41,073 bases of DNA, taken from assembly GCA_016214605.1 (NCBI GenBank), contig JACROD010000014.1, positions 1 through 41,073 of the forward strand. The letters run 5' to 3'. The position numbers and the translations under genes were made by a program. Shown here piece after piece: positions 22,964-30,169 of this stretch (the first letter of the stretch is position 1; each line of letters begins with the position of its first letter). The notes beneath the pieces are model-generated. The model made no database searches and had not been told where the DNA came from. It was given only the letters and a program-made list of their open reading frames with translations. The DNA comes from Candidatus Kaiserbacteria bacterium. Lineage in GTDB: Bacteria; Patescibacteriota; Minisyncoccia; Phycocordibacterales; UBA2100.

Positions 22964-24472
22964 ATGGGATCACGGATACTCTGGTCGGCGACCATCGGAT
23001 TTCTCGCGGGCGTGCTCGTGCGCTCTTTTGTCCCGCTCGGTCCGAACTACGCGCTTTTTCTCGCCGCCATTACTGGCGTGTTTTTACTTGTGCTCTATCT
23101 ATATGATCATGTGCATTTTCACACTGGCGTCGTGATCGCGATCGCATGCCTGGCCTTTGCTGGCGGGATCATGCGCATGAATGCCGCGATACTTCCCACC
23201 GACCCGATTACACATATGTACGTCGGTGAGCGCGTCACCGTGACCGGCTATATCTTTGCCGAACCCGACGCACGCGAGACCAACACGCGCCTCTCGATCC
23301 GCGCACATACGCTCACTACTGCGGCAGGGAGTAGCACCATACACACGGGCATACTTGCCGTGTTGCCGCCGCATACACATGCCACATACGGCGATGAGAT
23401 CGTCGTGTCGGGAATACTGCGCGAGCCGGAATCTTTTGATACTACCCTCGGTCGCGTCTTTAATTACCCGGCATATCTCGCGGTGAGCGGCATATCATAT
23501 CAGCTCACTTCGGCGCACATTGATTCTATCGGGGAGAACTCCGGCAACGCCGGCTACGCGCTCGTGATCCGCATCAAGGAAGTATACCTACGCGGCCTTC
23601 ATCGCGCGCTGGCCGAACCGTACGCCGGGCTTGCCGGAGGGATCACCGTCGGCGACAAACGCTCGATCGGAGAGGATCTATCGGCGGATTTTCAGCGCGC
23701 AAGCCTCATCCACATGCTCGTACTCTCCGGCTACAACATCACCGTCGTCATCAATGCGGCTGCCTATATCTTCTCGCGTTTTCCGCGCATCATACAATTC
23801 GGCACGAGCGGATCGATCGTGGTCTTTTTCATAGCACTCTCCGGAGGCGCGTCGAGCGCCGTGCGCGCAGGCCTCATGGCCTTGATCGCCGTCTATGCCC
23901 GCCAACATGGCCGCGTATTTTTGCCGCTACGCGCCGTCGGCACCGTCGCAGTCGGCATGGCATTATGGAATCCATACATCGTCGCTTTTGATCCAGGCTT
24001 TCAGCTCTCGGCACTCGCGACCATCGGCCTCGTCGCATTCACCCCGATATTTGCCGCGCGCATGCAATGGCTCACGGAATCGTTCGCTCTGCGCGAGGTC
24101 ACCGCTTCGACCATCGCGACACAACTCACGGTCCTCCCGCTCCTTTTGTATCAAAATGGCCAACTAAGTCTTGTCGCGCTCCCGGCCAACATTCTCGCAC
24201 TCGCGCCGGTGCCTTTTGCGATGTTTGCCTCTTTTGTCGCGGCGATCGGCGGTATCTTTTCTGACACACTTGCCGCCATCATCGGGCTGCCGGCCTACTT
24301 ACTCCTCTCGTATATCATCACGATCACGCGATTCTTCGGGTCATTGCCTTTTGCCTCGGTCTCTATTCAAGCCTTCGGTTTTGGCTGGCTTGTGGGAGCA
24401 TATGCGGCTCTCTTTCTAATCTGGAAACATACTTATAAAGAGAAGAGCGACCCTTCGGCCGCTCTTTCCTAA
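22964..24472 (+). CDS. comEC: DNA uptake channel ComEC/Rec2 (without MBL domain)
   Basis: Inner-membrane channel for single-stranded DNA entry during transformation. The 502-aa product starts with two or three helices (1-65), then the OB-like DUF4131 domain (about 85-200, VTVTGYIFAEPDARETNTRL), then the Competence domain (about 215-490) with GLAGGITVGDKRSIG, HMLVLSGYNITVVINAA, LSGGASSAVRAGLMALIA and FDPGFQLSALATIGLVAF. The C-terminal metallo-beta-lactamase domain of long ComEC proteins is absent; a separate gene for it lies 1.2 kb away at 25692. With pilB, pilC and the pilins it suggests competence. Confidence 0.94.
   Translation: MGSRILWSATIGFLAGVLVRSFVPLGPNYALFLAAITGVFLLVLYLYDHVHFHTGVVIAIACLAFAGGIMRMNAAILPTDPITHMYVGERVTVTGYIFAEPDARETNTRLSIRAHTLTTAAGSSTIHTGILAVLPPHTHATYGDEIVVSGILREPESFDTTLGRVFNYPAYLAVSGISYQLTSAHIDSIGENSGNAGYALVIRIKEVYLRGLHRALAEPYAGLAGGITVGDKRSIGEDLSADFQRASLIHMLVLSGYNITVVINAAAYIFSRFPRIIQFGTSGSIVVFFIALSGGASSAVRAGLMALIAVYARQHGRVFLPLRAVGTVAVGMALWNPYIVAFDPGFQLSALATIGLVAFTPIFAARMQWLTESFALREVTASTIATQLTVLPLLLYQNGQLSLVALPANILALAPVPFAMFASFVAAIGGIFSDTLAAIIGLPAYLLLSYIITITRFFGSLPFASVSIQAFGFGWLVGAYAALFLIWKHTYKEKSDPSAALS
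24443..24468 (-). terminator. Hairpin in the 3' end of comEC
   Basis: AAGAGCG / CGCTCTT stem inside the last comEC codons. On the minus strand it is followed by CTCTTTATA and could stop transcription from the convergent gene at 24493. Confidence 0.35.
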
Positions 24473-24492
24473 AAATCTCGTTTCCAATCCGA

Positions 24493-24945
24493 TTACATCA
24501 TCGGAGACGATGCCTTCATTTTGTTCTGGAGATACCATCCGACGAGAACTGCGGGGATCACCCAGTAGGCGAGGACGACGAGCGTCGACCAGTTCCAAAG
24601 GAAGGGGACGAAGCGAGGCAAAACACTCACCGCCTGCGCGATCGATCCTGTCTGCAAGATCACGCCCGCAACACCGGAGACGAAGGTGGTCGCGACAGAG
24701 ACCGCGAAACCAACGGCGCCAAAGATCGCACCCCACTTCATGAGCATGGCGCGAGGGGCATCACCGAGGTACCACCATGCAAAAAGTCCGCTCGCAACGA
24801 TTGCAAACACGACAAACATGATGTACTGCACGGTGAGCAATCCACCCGTCTCTGAAGCAGGGAAGAGAGCAGCGATCGCCGCGACGACATTATTGATAAG
24901 GTAGTTTCCAAAAAATGGAATCAGAATGAGTCTTTCGATCTTCAT
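24493..24945 (-). CDS. Four-helix membrane protein
   Basis: A 150-aa protein with hydrophobic stretches near 8-28, 38-60 (TVQYIMFVVFAIVASGLFAW), 70-95 (GAIFGAVGFAVSVATTFVSG) and 118-140 (LVVLAYWVIPAVLVGWYLQ). Unknown function; no motif recognised. No Shine-Dalgarno sequence; TAATAG lies 5 nt before the ATG, another leaderless-type start. Lies between comEC (convergent) and the superoxide dismutase gene on the same strand. Confidence 0.7.
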   Translation of the reverse strand: MKIERLILIPFFGNYLINNVVAAIAALFPASETGGLLTVQYIMFVVFAIVASGLFAWWYLGDAPRAMLMKWGAIFGAVGFAVSVATTFVSGVAGVILQTGSIAQAVSVLPRFVPFLWNWSTLVVLAYWVIPAVLVGWYLQNKMKASSPMM

Positions 24946-24994
24946 AAAATCTATTAACGTTTATATCTACTAATGGTAATACCTCAATGATAGC

Positions 24995-25594
24995 CTACCT
25001 CTGGACGAGCGCAAATCGGTTCTCCACAACACCCCAATTGAGGTTTTTGAAAAAGGCTTCAACATGATGGGCCTTTTCGGCAGGCATATAGTCAACCATA
25101 TAGGCATGTTCCCACATATCCATGGCCAAAAGCACCTGTACATCGGTCAAAGTACCCAGCTCGTGGTCTACCGTCCACACCACATGTGGCTGTTTGGCCT
25201 TGCCGTCCCATACGAGACTGGTCCAACCGGAACCGCGGCTCATGCCCACCGCCTTGAAATGTGCCAAAAATCCTTCCCAGGCACCGTACTTTTCGGAGAG
25301 CACCGCATCGAGCGTCGAACCGCGCGGTTCGGGCGTAGCACCCCCCTCCCACTGTGGGAAATAAAATTCGTGCATGCGCATGCCGTTGAATTCAAATCCC
25401 ATGCGGCGGCGTGTGGATTCGATGGCAAAAGCGTATTTTTGGGGGTCCGCCTTGGTGAGGTCGGCGATCTGCTCGCGCAGGAGGTTGATGTGCTTCACAT
25501 AGCCTTGATAGAGGCCCAGATGCACGTCGATCTGCTTCTGGGAAATGCCGTCGAGTGCGGGAATGTTAAAGGTTTGTGCTTCGTAAGAGTGCAT
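24995..25594 (-). CDS. Fe/Mn superoxide dismutase
   Basis: Converts superoxide to oxygen and peroxide. The 199-aa product has the metal ligands in expected positions: His in IDVHLGLYQGYV, His in RMHEFYFPQW, then Asp and His in AMDMWEHAYMVDY. Family context MSRGSGWTSLVWD is also present. The start MHSYEAQTFNIPAL is preferred; the track's 40-residue extension lies upstream of the -10 box. Metal choice (Fe or Mn) cannot be told. Its presence suggests contact with oxygen. The leader is CCCTA-rich, like that of nusA. Confidence 0.93.
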   Translation of the reverse strand: MHSYEAQTFNIPALDGISQKQIDVHLGLYQGYVKHINLLREQIADLTKADPQKYAFAIESTRRRMGFEFNGMRMHEFYFPQWEGGATPEPRGSTLDAVLSEKYGAWEGFLAHFKAVGMSRGSGWTSLVWDGKAKQPHVVWTVDHELGTLTDVQVLLAMDMWEHAYMVDYMPAEKAHHVEAFFKNLNWGVVENRFALVQR

Positions 25595-25651
25595 AGGCGT
25601 AAGGTAGGGATTAGCCACTAGGGTATAGGGTTTAGTAATACCAAAAGTATA
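25595..25651 (-). promoter_or_regulatory. Promoter -10 and CCCTA-rich leader of the superoxide dismutase gene
   Basis: TATACT on minus (25651-25646) followed by a leader of about 45 nt containing AAACCCTA, ACCCTAG, GGCTAATCCCTA and no Shine-Dalgarno sequence. Resembles the nusA leader at 1607-1660. Confidence 0.45.
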
Positions 25652-25678
25652 GCATTTGGAGCCCTGAATATCTGGTGA

Positions 25679-25684
25679 GATACT
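25679..25684 (+). promoter_or_regulatory. -10 box of the MBL gene, leaderless arrangement
   Basis: GATACT with 7 nt before the ATG at 25692 and a TG a few bases upstream. Confidence 0.4.
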
Positions 25685-25691
25685 GCCGACC

Positions 25692-26555
25692 ATGCGTCGA
25701 AGCGTCCGGATCACCGGGATTTTGATAGTCGCTCTTTTTGCCGTCTCGGTGGTCGTTTGGGGTGCAGTACTGCGCGAAGCCCGGCACGGCGTACTGACAG
25801 TATCTTTTCTCGATATAGGGCAGGGCGACTCGATCTATATCGAGTCGCCCTCAGGCCTCACCGCACTCATCGACGGCGGCCCCACTGCCGGAGTATTGCG
25901 CGAGATCGGCAAAATGAGCCCGTGGTACGACCGATCTATCGACGTGATCATCCCTACACATCCCGATGCCGACCATATCACCGGACTGATCGACGTGCTC
26001 GAACGCTACCAAGTAGCGTATGTCGTGCGATCGAGTGTCGAAGGTGATACCGCCACCTGGCGCACACTCGAAGAAATGATCGAGGCTCGTGCACAAAAGG
26101 GGACGAGCGTGATCACCGCAGACCGCGGACAGATCATTGATATCGGCGGCGGTGCGTATCTCGAGGTGCTTTCCCCTGATCGTTTCGTGCCAAATCTCGA
26201 GACCAATACCGGGTGCGTCGTGACGAGACTCGTCTACGGCAACACCTCATTTATGCTTTCGTGCGACGCTCCACAGGCGATAGAAAAATACCTCGTCTCG
26301 CTGGACGGCACCAATCTCCATTCAAATGTCTTAAAAGCGGGACATCATGGCTCAAAGACGTCATCTTCGCCGCTTTTTGTCGGATACGTCGACCCACAAT
26401 ACGCCGTGTATTCGCGCGGATGCGACAATATATACGGCATGCCGCACAAAGAGACCATCGCAACATTCGAAGCATTCAATATACCCACACTCGACACCTG
26501 CACCATGGGCACCATAGTATTTCACTCCGACGGCACTAAAGTGTGGCAAGAATAA
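25692..26555 (+). CDS. ComEC-type metallo-beta-lactamase-fold protein
   Basis: A 287-aa protein with an N-terminal anchor or signal helix (about 7-28, ITGILIVALFAVSVVVWGAV) and an MBL fold like the C-terminal domain of ComEC: FLDIGQGDSIYIESPSG, LIDGGP, PTHPDADHITGLIDVL (metal-binding HxDxDH), ETNTGCVVTRLVYG, LSCDAP, LKAGHHGSKTSSS and YGMPHKE. It probably acts outside the membrane as a nuclease partner of ComEC during DNA uptake. Its own -10 box and terminator show separate expression. An internal 12-bp-stem palindrome lies at 25823-25850. Confidence 0.9.
   Translation: MRRSVRITGILIVALFAVSVVVWGAVLREARHGVLTVSFLDIGQGDSIYIESPSGLTALIDGGPTAGVLREIGKMSPWYDRSIDVIIPTHPDADHITGLIDVLERYQVAYVVRSSVEGDTATWRTLEEMIEARAQKGTSVITADRGQIIDIGGGAYLEVLSPDRFVPNLETNTGCVVTRLVYGNTSFMLSCDAPQAIEKYLVSLDGTNLHSNVLKAGHHGSKTSSSPLFVGYVDPQYAVYSRGCDNIYGMPHKETIATFEAFNIPTLDTCTMGTIVFHSDGTKVWQE
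25823..25850. repeat. Intragenic palindrome in the MBL gene
   Basis: GGGCGACTCGAT-CTAT-ATCGAGTCGCCC, perfect 12-bp arms, coding for the conserved QGDSIYIES motif. As it encodes a family motif it is not an insertion. Confidence 0.6.
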
Positions 26556-26585
26556 ACCCACGTAGTCTGACTACGTGGGTTTATT
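26551..26585. terminator. Terminator between the MBL gene and the gene at 26592
   Basis: AATAAACCCACGTAG / CTACGTGGGTTTATT perfect 15-bp stem, 5-nt loop. It holds the MBL stop codon and faces both convergent genes. Confidence 0.8.
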
Positions 26586-26591
26586 GATTGA

Positions 26592-26888
26592 TTAGCCACC
26601 AACACGACGCAAATACTCTTCATATCGTTGAGGAGCGTCAGTTTTGAACCGTTCCAACAGGTCTCCGCGCGTGGTTAAGTTCTCATTGACCTCAAGAGGG
26701 CCTGGCGGTTTTGAGGACGGGTTGATATTTGACCTACCAATCCTGTCCACCCTCTTGCCGGTTGTCTCAGCGACCTCAAGAGCGGCCATGGCGGCACTAA
26801 CCGATTCCGGATGTGCCCCTGGGGGCTTCTCGAATTCCACTATTTTTGATGTGCCGTCGCTGAAATAGGCGACAAAAGTGAGTTTCAT
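26592..26888 (-). CDS. Small hypothetical protein
   Basis: A 98-aa soluble protein, unrecognised. It opens with a strand pair (MKLTFVAYFSDGTSKIVEFE), then an Ala-rich helix (SVSAAMAALEVAETTGKRV) and a charged helix (GDLLERFKTDAPQRYEEYLRR). GAGGG precedes the ATG. Good promoter with an inverted repeat over the start region, so it may be regulated. Confidence 0.65.
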   Translation of the reverse strand: MKLTFVAYFSDGTSKIVEFEKPPGAHPESVSAAMAALEVAETTGKRVDRIGRSNINPSSKPPGPLEVNENLTTRGDLLERFKTDAPQRYEEYLRRVGG

Positions 26889-26916
26889 GTTACCCTCATT
26901 TTAGGATTACAGAGGT

Positions 26917-26956
26917 ATTCTAGAGTAGAATGTATCATAAAGCATGTTTTTGTCAA
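26917..26956 (-). promoter_or_regulatory. Promoter and possible operator of the gene at 26592
   Basis: Minus strand TTGACA (26956-26951), 16-nt spacer, TACATT (26934-26929). An inverted repeat ATTCTA-GAG-TAGAAT (26917-26931) overlaps the -10 end, a place where a repressor would block initiation. Confidence 0.55.
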
Positions 26957-26975
26957 GATGCACACGGAAATATGC

Positions 26976-26981
26976 TATAGT
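26976..26981 (+). promoter_or_regulatory. -10 box of uvrD, leaderless arrangement
   Basis: TATAGT with 6 nt before the ATG at 26988. It argues for this start rather than the earlier ATG at 26958. Confidence 0.5.
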
Positions 26982-26987
26982 TTCCCG

Positions 26988-28946
26988 ATGCATACCGAAG
27001 AATCACGTTATTTACAGGGCTTAAATCCTCAACAAAAAGAGGCTGTGCTGTGCACTGAGGGGCCCGTTTTGATCGTCGCTGGTGCGGGTGCCGGCAAGAC
27101 CAAGACCATCACACACCGTATCGCACATATGATCGAGCAGGGGATACCGGCCCGATCGATTCTCGCGGTCACCTTTACCAATAAAGCCGCGGGCGAGATG
27201 CGTGATCGCGTGCGCCATTTGATACCCGAAGGCCGCGGCACGCCGCTGGTCGCCACCTTTCACTCTCTGGGCGTACGACTCTTGCGTGAATTCCACACCG
27301 AAGCAGGGCTTGAGCGCGGATTCAGCATCTGGGATCGCGACGACAGCATGCGCGTGGTCAAAAAGGCACTCGAGAAGCTCGACATCGAAAACATTCCCCC
27401 ACGACAAATCCTCTCGATCATCTCGCGCGAAAAAGGTGACGGCATGACCGTGGCACGATATGAAGAAAAGAAAGCGAGTTCGTTTAAGGAGCAGACCGTC
27501 GCGCAAGTGTGGCGCATCTACGACAAGGCGTTGCACGAAGAAGGCGCGCTCGACTTTGACGACCTCCTCGGTCGAACATTGCAGCTCCTGCAAAACTCGC
27601 CACGCGTGCTTGAGCTTTTGCGCGGCCGCTGGAAGTACATCACGATAGATGAATATCAGGATACGAACGCCGCGCAATACGAGATCGCACGACTACTCGC
27701 AGGCGAGCGGTGCAATCTCTGCGTCGTCGGCGACACCGACCAAAATATCTACTCGTGGCGTGGCGCTGATATTGAGCACTTGATGAACTTTGAAAAGACC
27801 TTTCCCGGCACCAAGGTGATCCTCCTCGAACAAAATTACCGCTCGACACGTACCATCCTCACCGCTGCCAATTCTGTCATCGCCAAGAATAAACGCCGCA
27901 AGGAGAAAAATCTTTTCACCGACAACGACACCGGCGAACCGCTCATGGCATACGGCGCGCGCAATGAGATCGACGAATCATGGTTCGTCGCACAGACCGC
28001 AGTCACACTGATGGAAGAGGGGATCAATCCTGCCGAGATAGCCATCCTCTACCGCGAAAACTTCCAGTCGCGCGCACTCGAAGAAGCACTACTCGCATTT
28101 TCGGTGCCGTATCGCGTACTCGGCACCAAATTCTTCGAGCGCAAAGAGGTCAAAGACACGCTCTCGTATCTGCGTGCCGCGCTCAATCCGCGCAGCAAGG
28201 TCGACCTCGCACGCATCGTCGGTGTGCCTGCGCGCGGCATCGGCAAGGTCACGCTCGACAAACTATTCGATACTTCAGATATGCCGGTCGATGCGGAACC
28301 TGGCATATGGAGTCATCTCGCCCTACACTCGCTCACCGGATCGGCACGCATCAAAGTACAGACATTTCTCGATACGATCCAAAAGATCCGCCACGCGATC
28401 GACACCCTGCCCACCTCCGAAGCAGTGCGCTACTGCGTCGAGGCCTCGGGCATGGAGCAGATGTACAAGGACGACAAAGAAGAGGGGTATGAACGTCTCG
28501 AAAACATCCGCGAACTCGTCAACCTCTCGGTGCGCTACGACGACGTCTCGCCGCCCGAAGGCATTGAGCGCCTACTCGAAGAAGCGGCTCTGCAGAGCGA
28601 CCAGGATGAGCTCACCGAGGTCCAGCAGGCAGTGTCTCTCATGACCATTCACGCATCAAAAGGGCTTGAATTCGACGCGGTATTCATCACCGGCCTCGAG
28701 CAAGGACTCTTTCCCTCGCTGCGCGAGGACACCCGCGACCCCGAAGAAGAACGTCGCCTCTTTTATGTGGCGGTGACCCGCGCACGCAAGCGACTCTTCC
28801 TCAGCTACGCCGGCGAGCGCATGAAATACGGTTCGCGCGAGCGAGCGCTTGCGTCCGAATTCATCCACGACATCGACAAGCGCCTCATCGTCCACTCCTC
28901 GCGCGACGGAGACTTGGGCGCGGGATTTGAGCGCGTGATCGATTGA
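26988..28946 (+). CDS. uvrD: UvrD/PcrA-type SF1A DNA helicase
   Basis: 3'-5' ATP-dependent DNA helicase of repair and replication. The 652-aa product has all SF1 motifs: LNPQQKEAV (Q), AGAGAGKTKTITHRIA (I), LAVTFTNKAAGEMRDR (Ia), ITIDEYQDTNAAQYE (II), VVGDTDQNIYSWRGAD (III), LEQNYRSTRTIL (IV), MTIHASKGLEFDAVFITGLE (V) and EERRLFYVAVTRARKRLFLS (VI). Shorter than E. coli UvrD (720), lacking most of the C-terminal extension. Its last 132 nt have a diverged, same-length copy at 29581-29712, beyond TA module 2. Confidence 0.95.
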   Translation: MHTEESRYLQGLNPQQKEAVLCTEGPVLIVAGAGAGKTKTITHRIAHMIEQGIPARSILAVTFTNKAAGEMRDRVRHLIPEGRGTPLVATFHSLGVRLLREFHTEAGLERGFSIWDRDDSMRVVKKALEKLDIENIPPRQILSIISREKGDGMTVARYEEKKASSFKEQTVAQVWRIYDKALHEEGALDFDDLLGRTLQLLQNSPRVLELLRGRWKYITIDEYQDTNAAQYEIARLLAGERCNLCVVGDTDQNIYSWRGADIEHLMNFEKTFPGTKVILLEQNYRSTRTILTAANSVIAKNKRRKEKNLFTDNDTGEPLMAYGARNEIDESWFVAQTAVTLMEEGINPAEIAILYRENFQSRALEEALLAFSVPYRVLGTKFFERKEVKDTLSYLRAALNPRSKVDLARIVGVPARGIGKVTLDKLFDTSDMPVDAEPGIWSHLALHSLTGSARIKVQTFLDTIQKIRHAIDTLPTSEAVRYCVEASGMEQMYKDDKEEGYERLENIRELVNLSVRYDDVSPPEGIERLLEEAALQSDQDELTEVQQAVSLMTIHASKGLEFDAVFITGLEQGLFPSLREDTRDPEEERRLFYVAVTRARKRLFLSYAGERMKYGSRERALASEFIHDIDKRLIVHSSRDGDLGAGFERVID

Positions 28947-28953
28947 TATGGTC

Positions 28954-28994
28954 ATGCAAGAAGGACTTGCATTGTGCGTCATTTGACGTACAAT
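28954..28994 (+). promoter_or_regulatory. Promoter and inverted repeat of TA module 2
   Basis: TTGCAT (28967-28972), 16-nt spacer, TACAAT (28989-28994), then 6 nt to the ATG at 29001. The inverted repeat ATGCAAG-AAGGA-CTTGCAT (28954-28972) overlaps the -35 and is a good candidate for the antitoxin's operator. Confidence 0.65.
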
Positions 28995-29000
28995 GGTGGC

Positions 29001-29303
29001 ATGGGTAAAACAACGGCAAAAACACAGATTGTGCAGGCGCGGGTGACGCCCCAGCTTAAGCGGGATGCCGAACACGTTCTAGATAAAATCGGCATCTCGA
29101 CGACCGATGCATTTCGTATGTTCCTCCGACAAGTCGTCCTGCAGAAAGGACTGCCGTTTGAGGCGAAAGTGCCGAATAAAGCAACTATCGCGGCGTTTCG
29201 AGAAGATGTGAACAAACTCAAAAGCTATACTTCGACCGAGGAAATGTTCAAAGACATTCTAGGCAAAAACTGGCGAACGCGCGAAAAGAAGAAGTATGCG
29301 TAG
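29001..29303 (+). CDS. RelB/DinJ-family antitoxin (TA module 2)
   Basis: A 100-aa protein with an N-terminal ribbon-helix-helix (TQIVQARVTPQLKRDAEHVL, DKIGISTTDAFRMFLRQVVL) as in DinJ/RelB, then a charged C-terminus (LKSYTSTEEMFKDILGKN) that would wrap the toxin. The ATG at 29001 lies 6 nt behind a -10 box; the GTG at 28974 used in the track would precede it. Overlaps the toxin start by 8 nt. Confidence 0.88.
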   Translation: MGKTTAKTQIVQARVTPQLKRDAEHVLDKIGISTTDAFRMFLRQVVLQKGLPFEAKVPNKATIAAFREDVNKLKSYTSTEEMFKDILGKNWRTREKKKYA

Positions 29304-29565
29304 GCGCTTGCCGACACGCGCTTTTGAGAAAGACGTAAAACGACTTGATGATCGTGGCGTTCGACTCGACCCACTCTTTCGTATTATTGAAATACTACAG
29401 AACGATGGCCGATTACCCATCTCATTTCGCCCTCATAAACTGCACGGCGAGTGGGCAAGATATTGGGAATGTCATGTCGGCAACGATTGGTTGCTTGTAT
29501 ACGCCGTCACAGATAGGGAAGTGGTCCTCTATCGCACCGGATCACATACCGATATTTTTGAATAA
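29296..29565 (+). CDS. YafQ-family mRNA interferase toxin (TA module 2)
   Basis: An 89-aa protein: basic start (RRLPTRAFEKDVKRLDDRG), then RPHKLHGEWARYWECHVGND, WLLVYAV and the closing RTGSHTDIF, the YafQ signature with the catalytic His pair and Asp region. The starting ATG overlaps the antitoxin stop (ATGCGTAG), which couples translation. The sequence resembling the end of uvrD begins 15 nt after its stop and in the same frame. Confidence 0.88.
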   Translation: MRRRLPTRAFEKDVKRLDDRGVRLDPLFRIIEILQNDGRLPISFRPHKLHGEWARYWECHVGNDWLLVYAVTDREVVLYRTGSHTDIFE

Positions 29566-29580
29566 TATGGGTTTATCAGT

Positions 29581-29712
29581 GAGCGCATAAAATACGGCTC
29601 CCGCGAGCGAGCCCTTTCATCAGAATTCCTCAACAACATTGACTCCCGCCTCATGGTCAGCACCTCGCGGGATGGCGACACGAGTGGAGGATTTGAACGT
29701 ATCATTTCATAA
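29581..29712 (+). pseudogene. Displaced second copy of the uvrD 3' end
   Basis: 44 codons, ERIKYGSRERALSSEF then LNNIDSRLMVSTSRDGDTSG, then GFERIIS and stop. The end of uvrD (28815-28946) is also exactly 44 codons and shares about 29 of 43 residues without a gap (ERMKYGSRERALASEF ... SRDGDLGAGFERVID). There is no helicase body or start codon in front of it; the TA2 toxin ends 15 nt upstream. The divergence at protein level means the two ends are not a recent copy of one another but come from two related genomes or an old duplication. Confidence 0.85.
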
Positions 29713-29715
29713 AAA

Positions 29716-29741
29716 GAGGTCCCGCATGATTATGCGGGGCC
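29716..29741 (-). terminator. Hairpin after the minus-strand ORF at 29774
   Basis: AGGTCCCGCAT / ATGCGGGGCCT stem (one G-T pair) with GATT loop; CTTTTTATG on the minus side. It reads as the terminator of a minus-strand gene ending at 29774. Confidence 0.6.
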
Positions 29742-29773
29742 TGAAGTGTGTCGAGACCGGAGCAAAGAACATG

Positions 29774-29995
29774 TTACGCGACCTGTCTGGTTTTCCCCGC
29801 AACAGGATACCGTGCAGTGTTGAGCGCCACGAACGGATCGAGGACGAACCCATCGTACGTAACACGAACGATCCCAAGCTCCGCAGGAGTTTCCTTGATG
29901 ATTAAAAGGTGATCACCGAGAATTCGTCCAGCTTCTTGGCTATGGTTTCTTGCCAAAGATTCTTCCAAAAGGGGCGTACACTTCACAAACATCAA
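29774..29995 (-). CDS. Short ORF, possibly the remaining 3' part of a gene
   Basis: 73 codons. The last 48 (GDHLLIIKETPAELGIVRVT, YDGFVLDPFVALNTARYPVA, GKTRQVA) look like real protein sequence and are followed by a terminator-like hairpin. The first 25 lie antisense to a TrmB-like remnant on +, and no Shine-Dalgarno sequence or promoter is seen. It may be the broken-off end of a gene rather than a complete one. No family recognised. Confidence 0.35.
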   Translation of the reverse strand: MMFVKCTPLLEESLARNHSQEAGRILGDHLLIIKETPAELGIVRVTYDGFVLDPFVALNTARYPVAGKTRQVA

Positions 29996-30120
29996 TAGAT
30001 ATCACTGATGATTTTGTGCGCATTGTCATGTTTAAGGAATTACAGGCTACTATCATTGAGAATCCTCAGGTCGCAAAGACATTGCGAGAGGTGTTTGAGA
30101 TGATTTATGTAAAATATTAA
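29902..30120 (+). pseudogene. C-terminal remnant of a TrmB-like transcriptional regulator
   Basis: An open stretch of 72 codons before TAA, without a start codon at its left end (a TGA precedes it). It reads FLPKILPKGAYTSQTSIDIT, DDFVRIVMFKELQATIIENP, QVAKTLREVFEMIY. This follows the C-terminal pattern of TrmB-family sugar-responsive regulators (R.LPKG, a strand with D-hydrophobic-V, then IIENxxxAxTxRxxFE.(W/Y)), frequent in CPR. The helix-turn-helix part is missing. Together with the uvrD remnant and the ORF at 29774, this is the third gene end without a body within 550 bp. Confidence 0.45.
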
Positions 30121-30134
30121 TAGGAAACTACTCG

Positions 30135-30168
30135 TTGCACATTACCAAACCATCGTGTATACTTTGGT
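30135..30168 (+). promoter_or_regulatory. Promoter and inverted repeat of TA module 3
   Basis: TTGCAC (30135-30140), 17-nt spacer, TATACT (30158-30163), then 6 nt to the ATG: the clearest leaderless promoter in the window. ACCAAA (30144-30149) and TTTGGT (30163-30168) flank the -10 box as a candidate antitoxin operator. Confidence 0.65.
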
Positions 30169-30169
30169 T

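Noticed and set aside
25823-25850. Intragenic palindrome in the MBL gene as a mobile insert
   Set aside because: It encodes the conserved GQGDS motif of the family, so the residues are native; the palindrome is probably codon chance.
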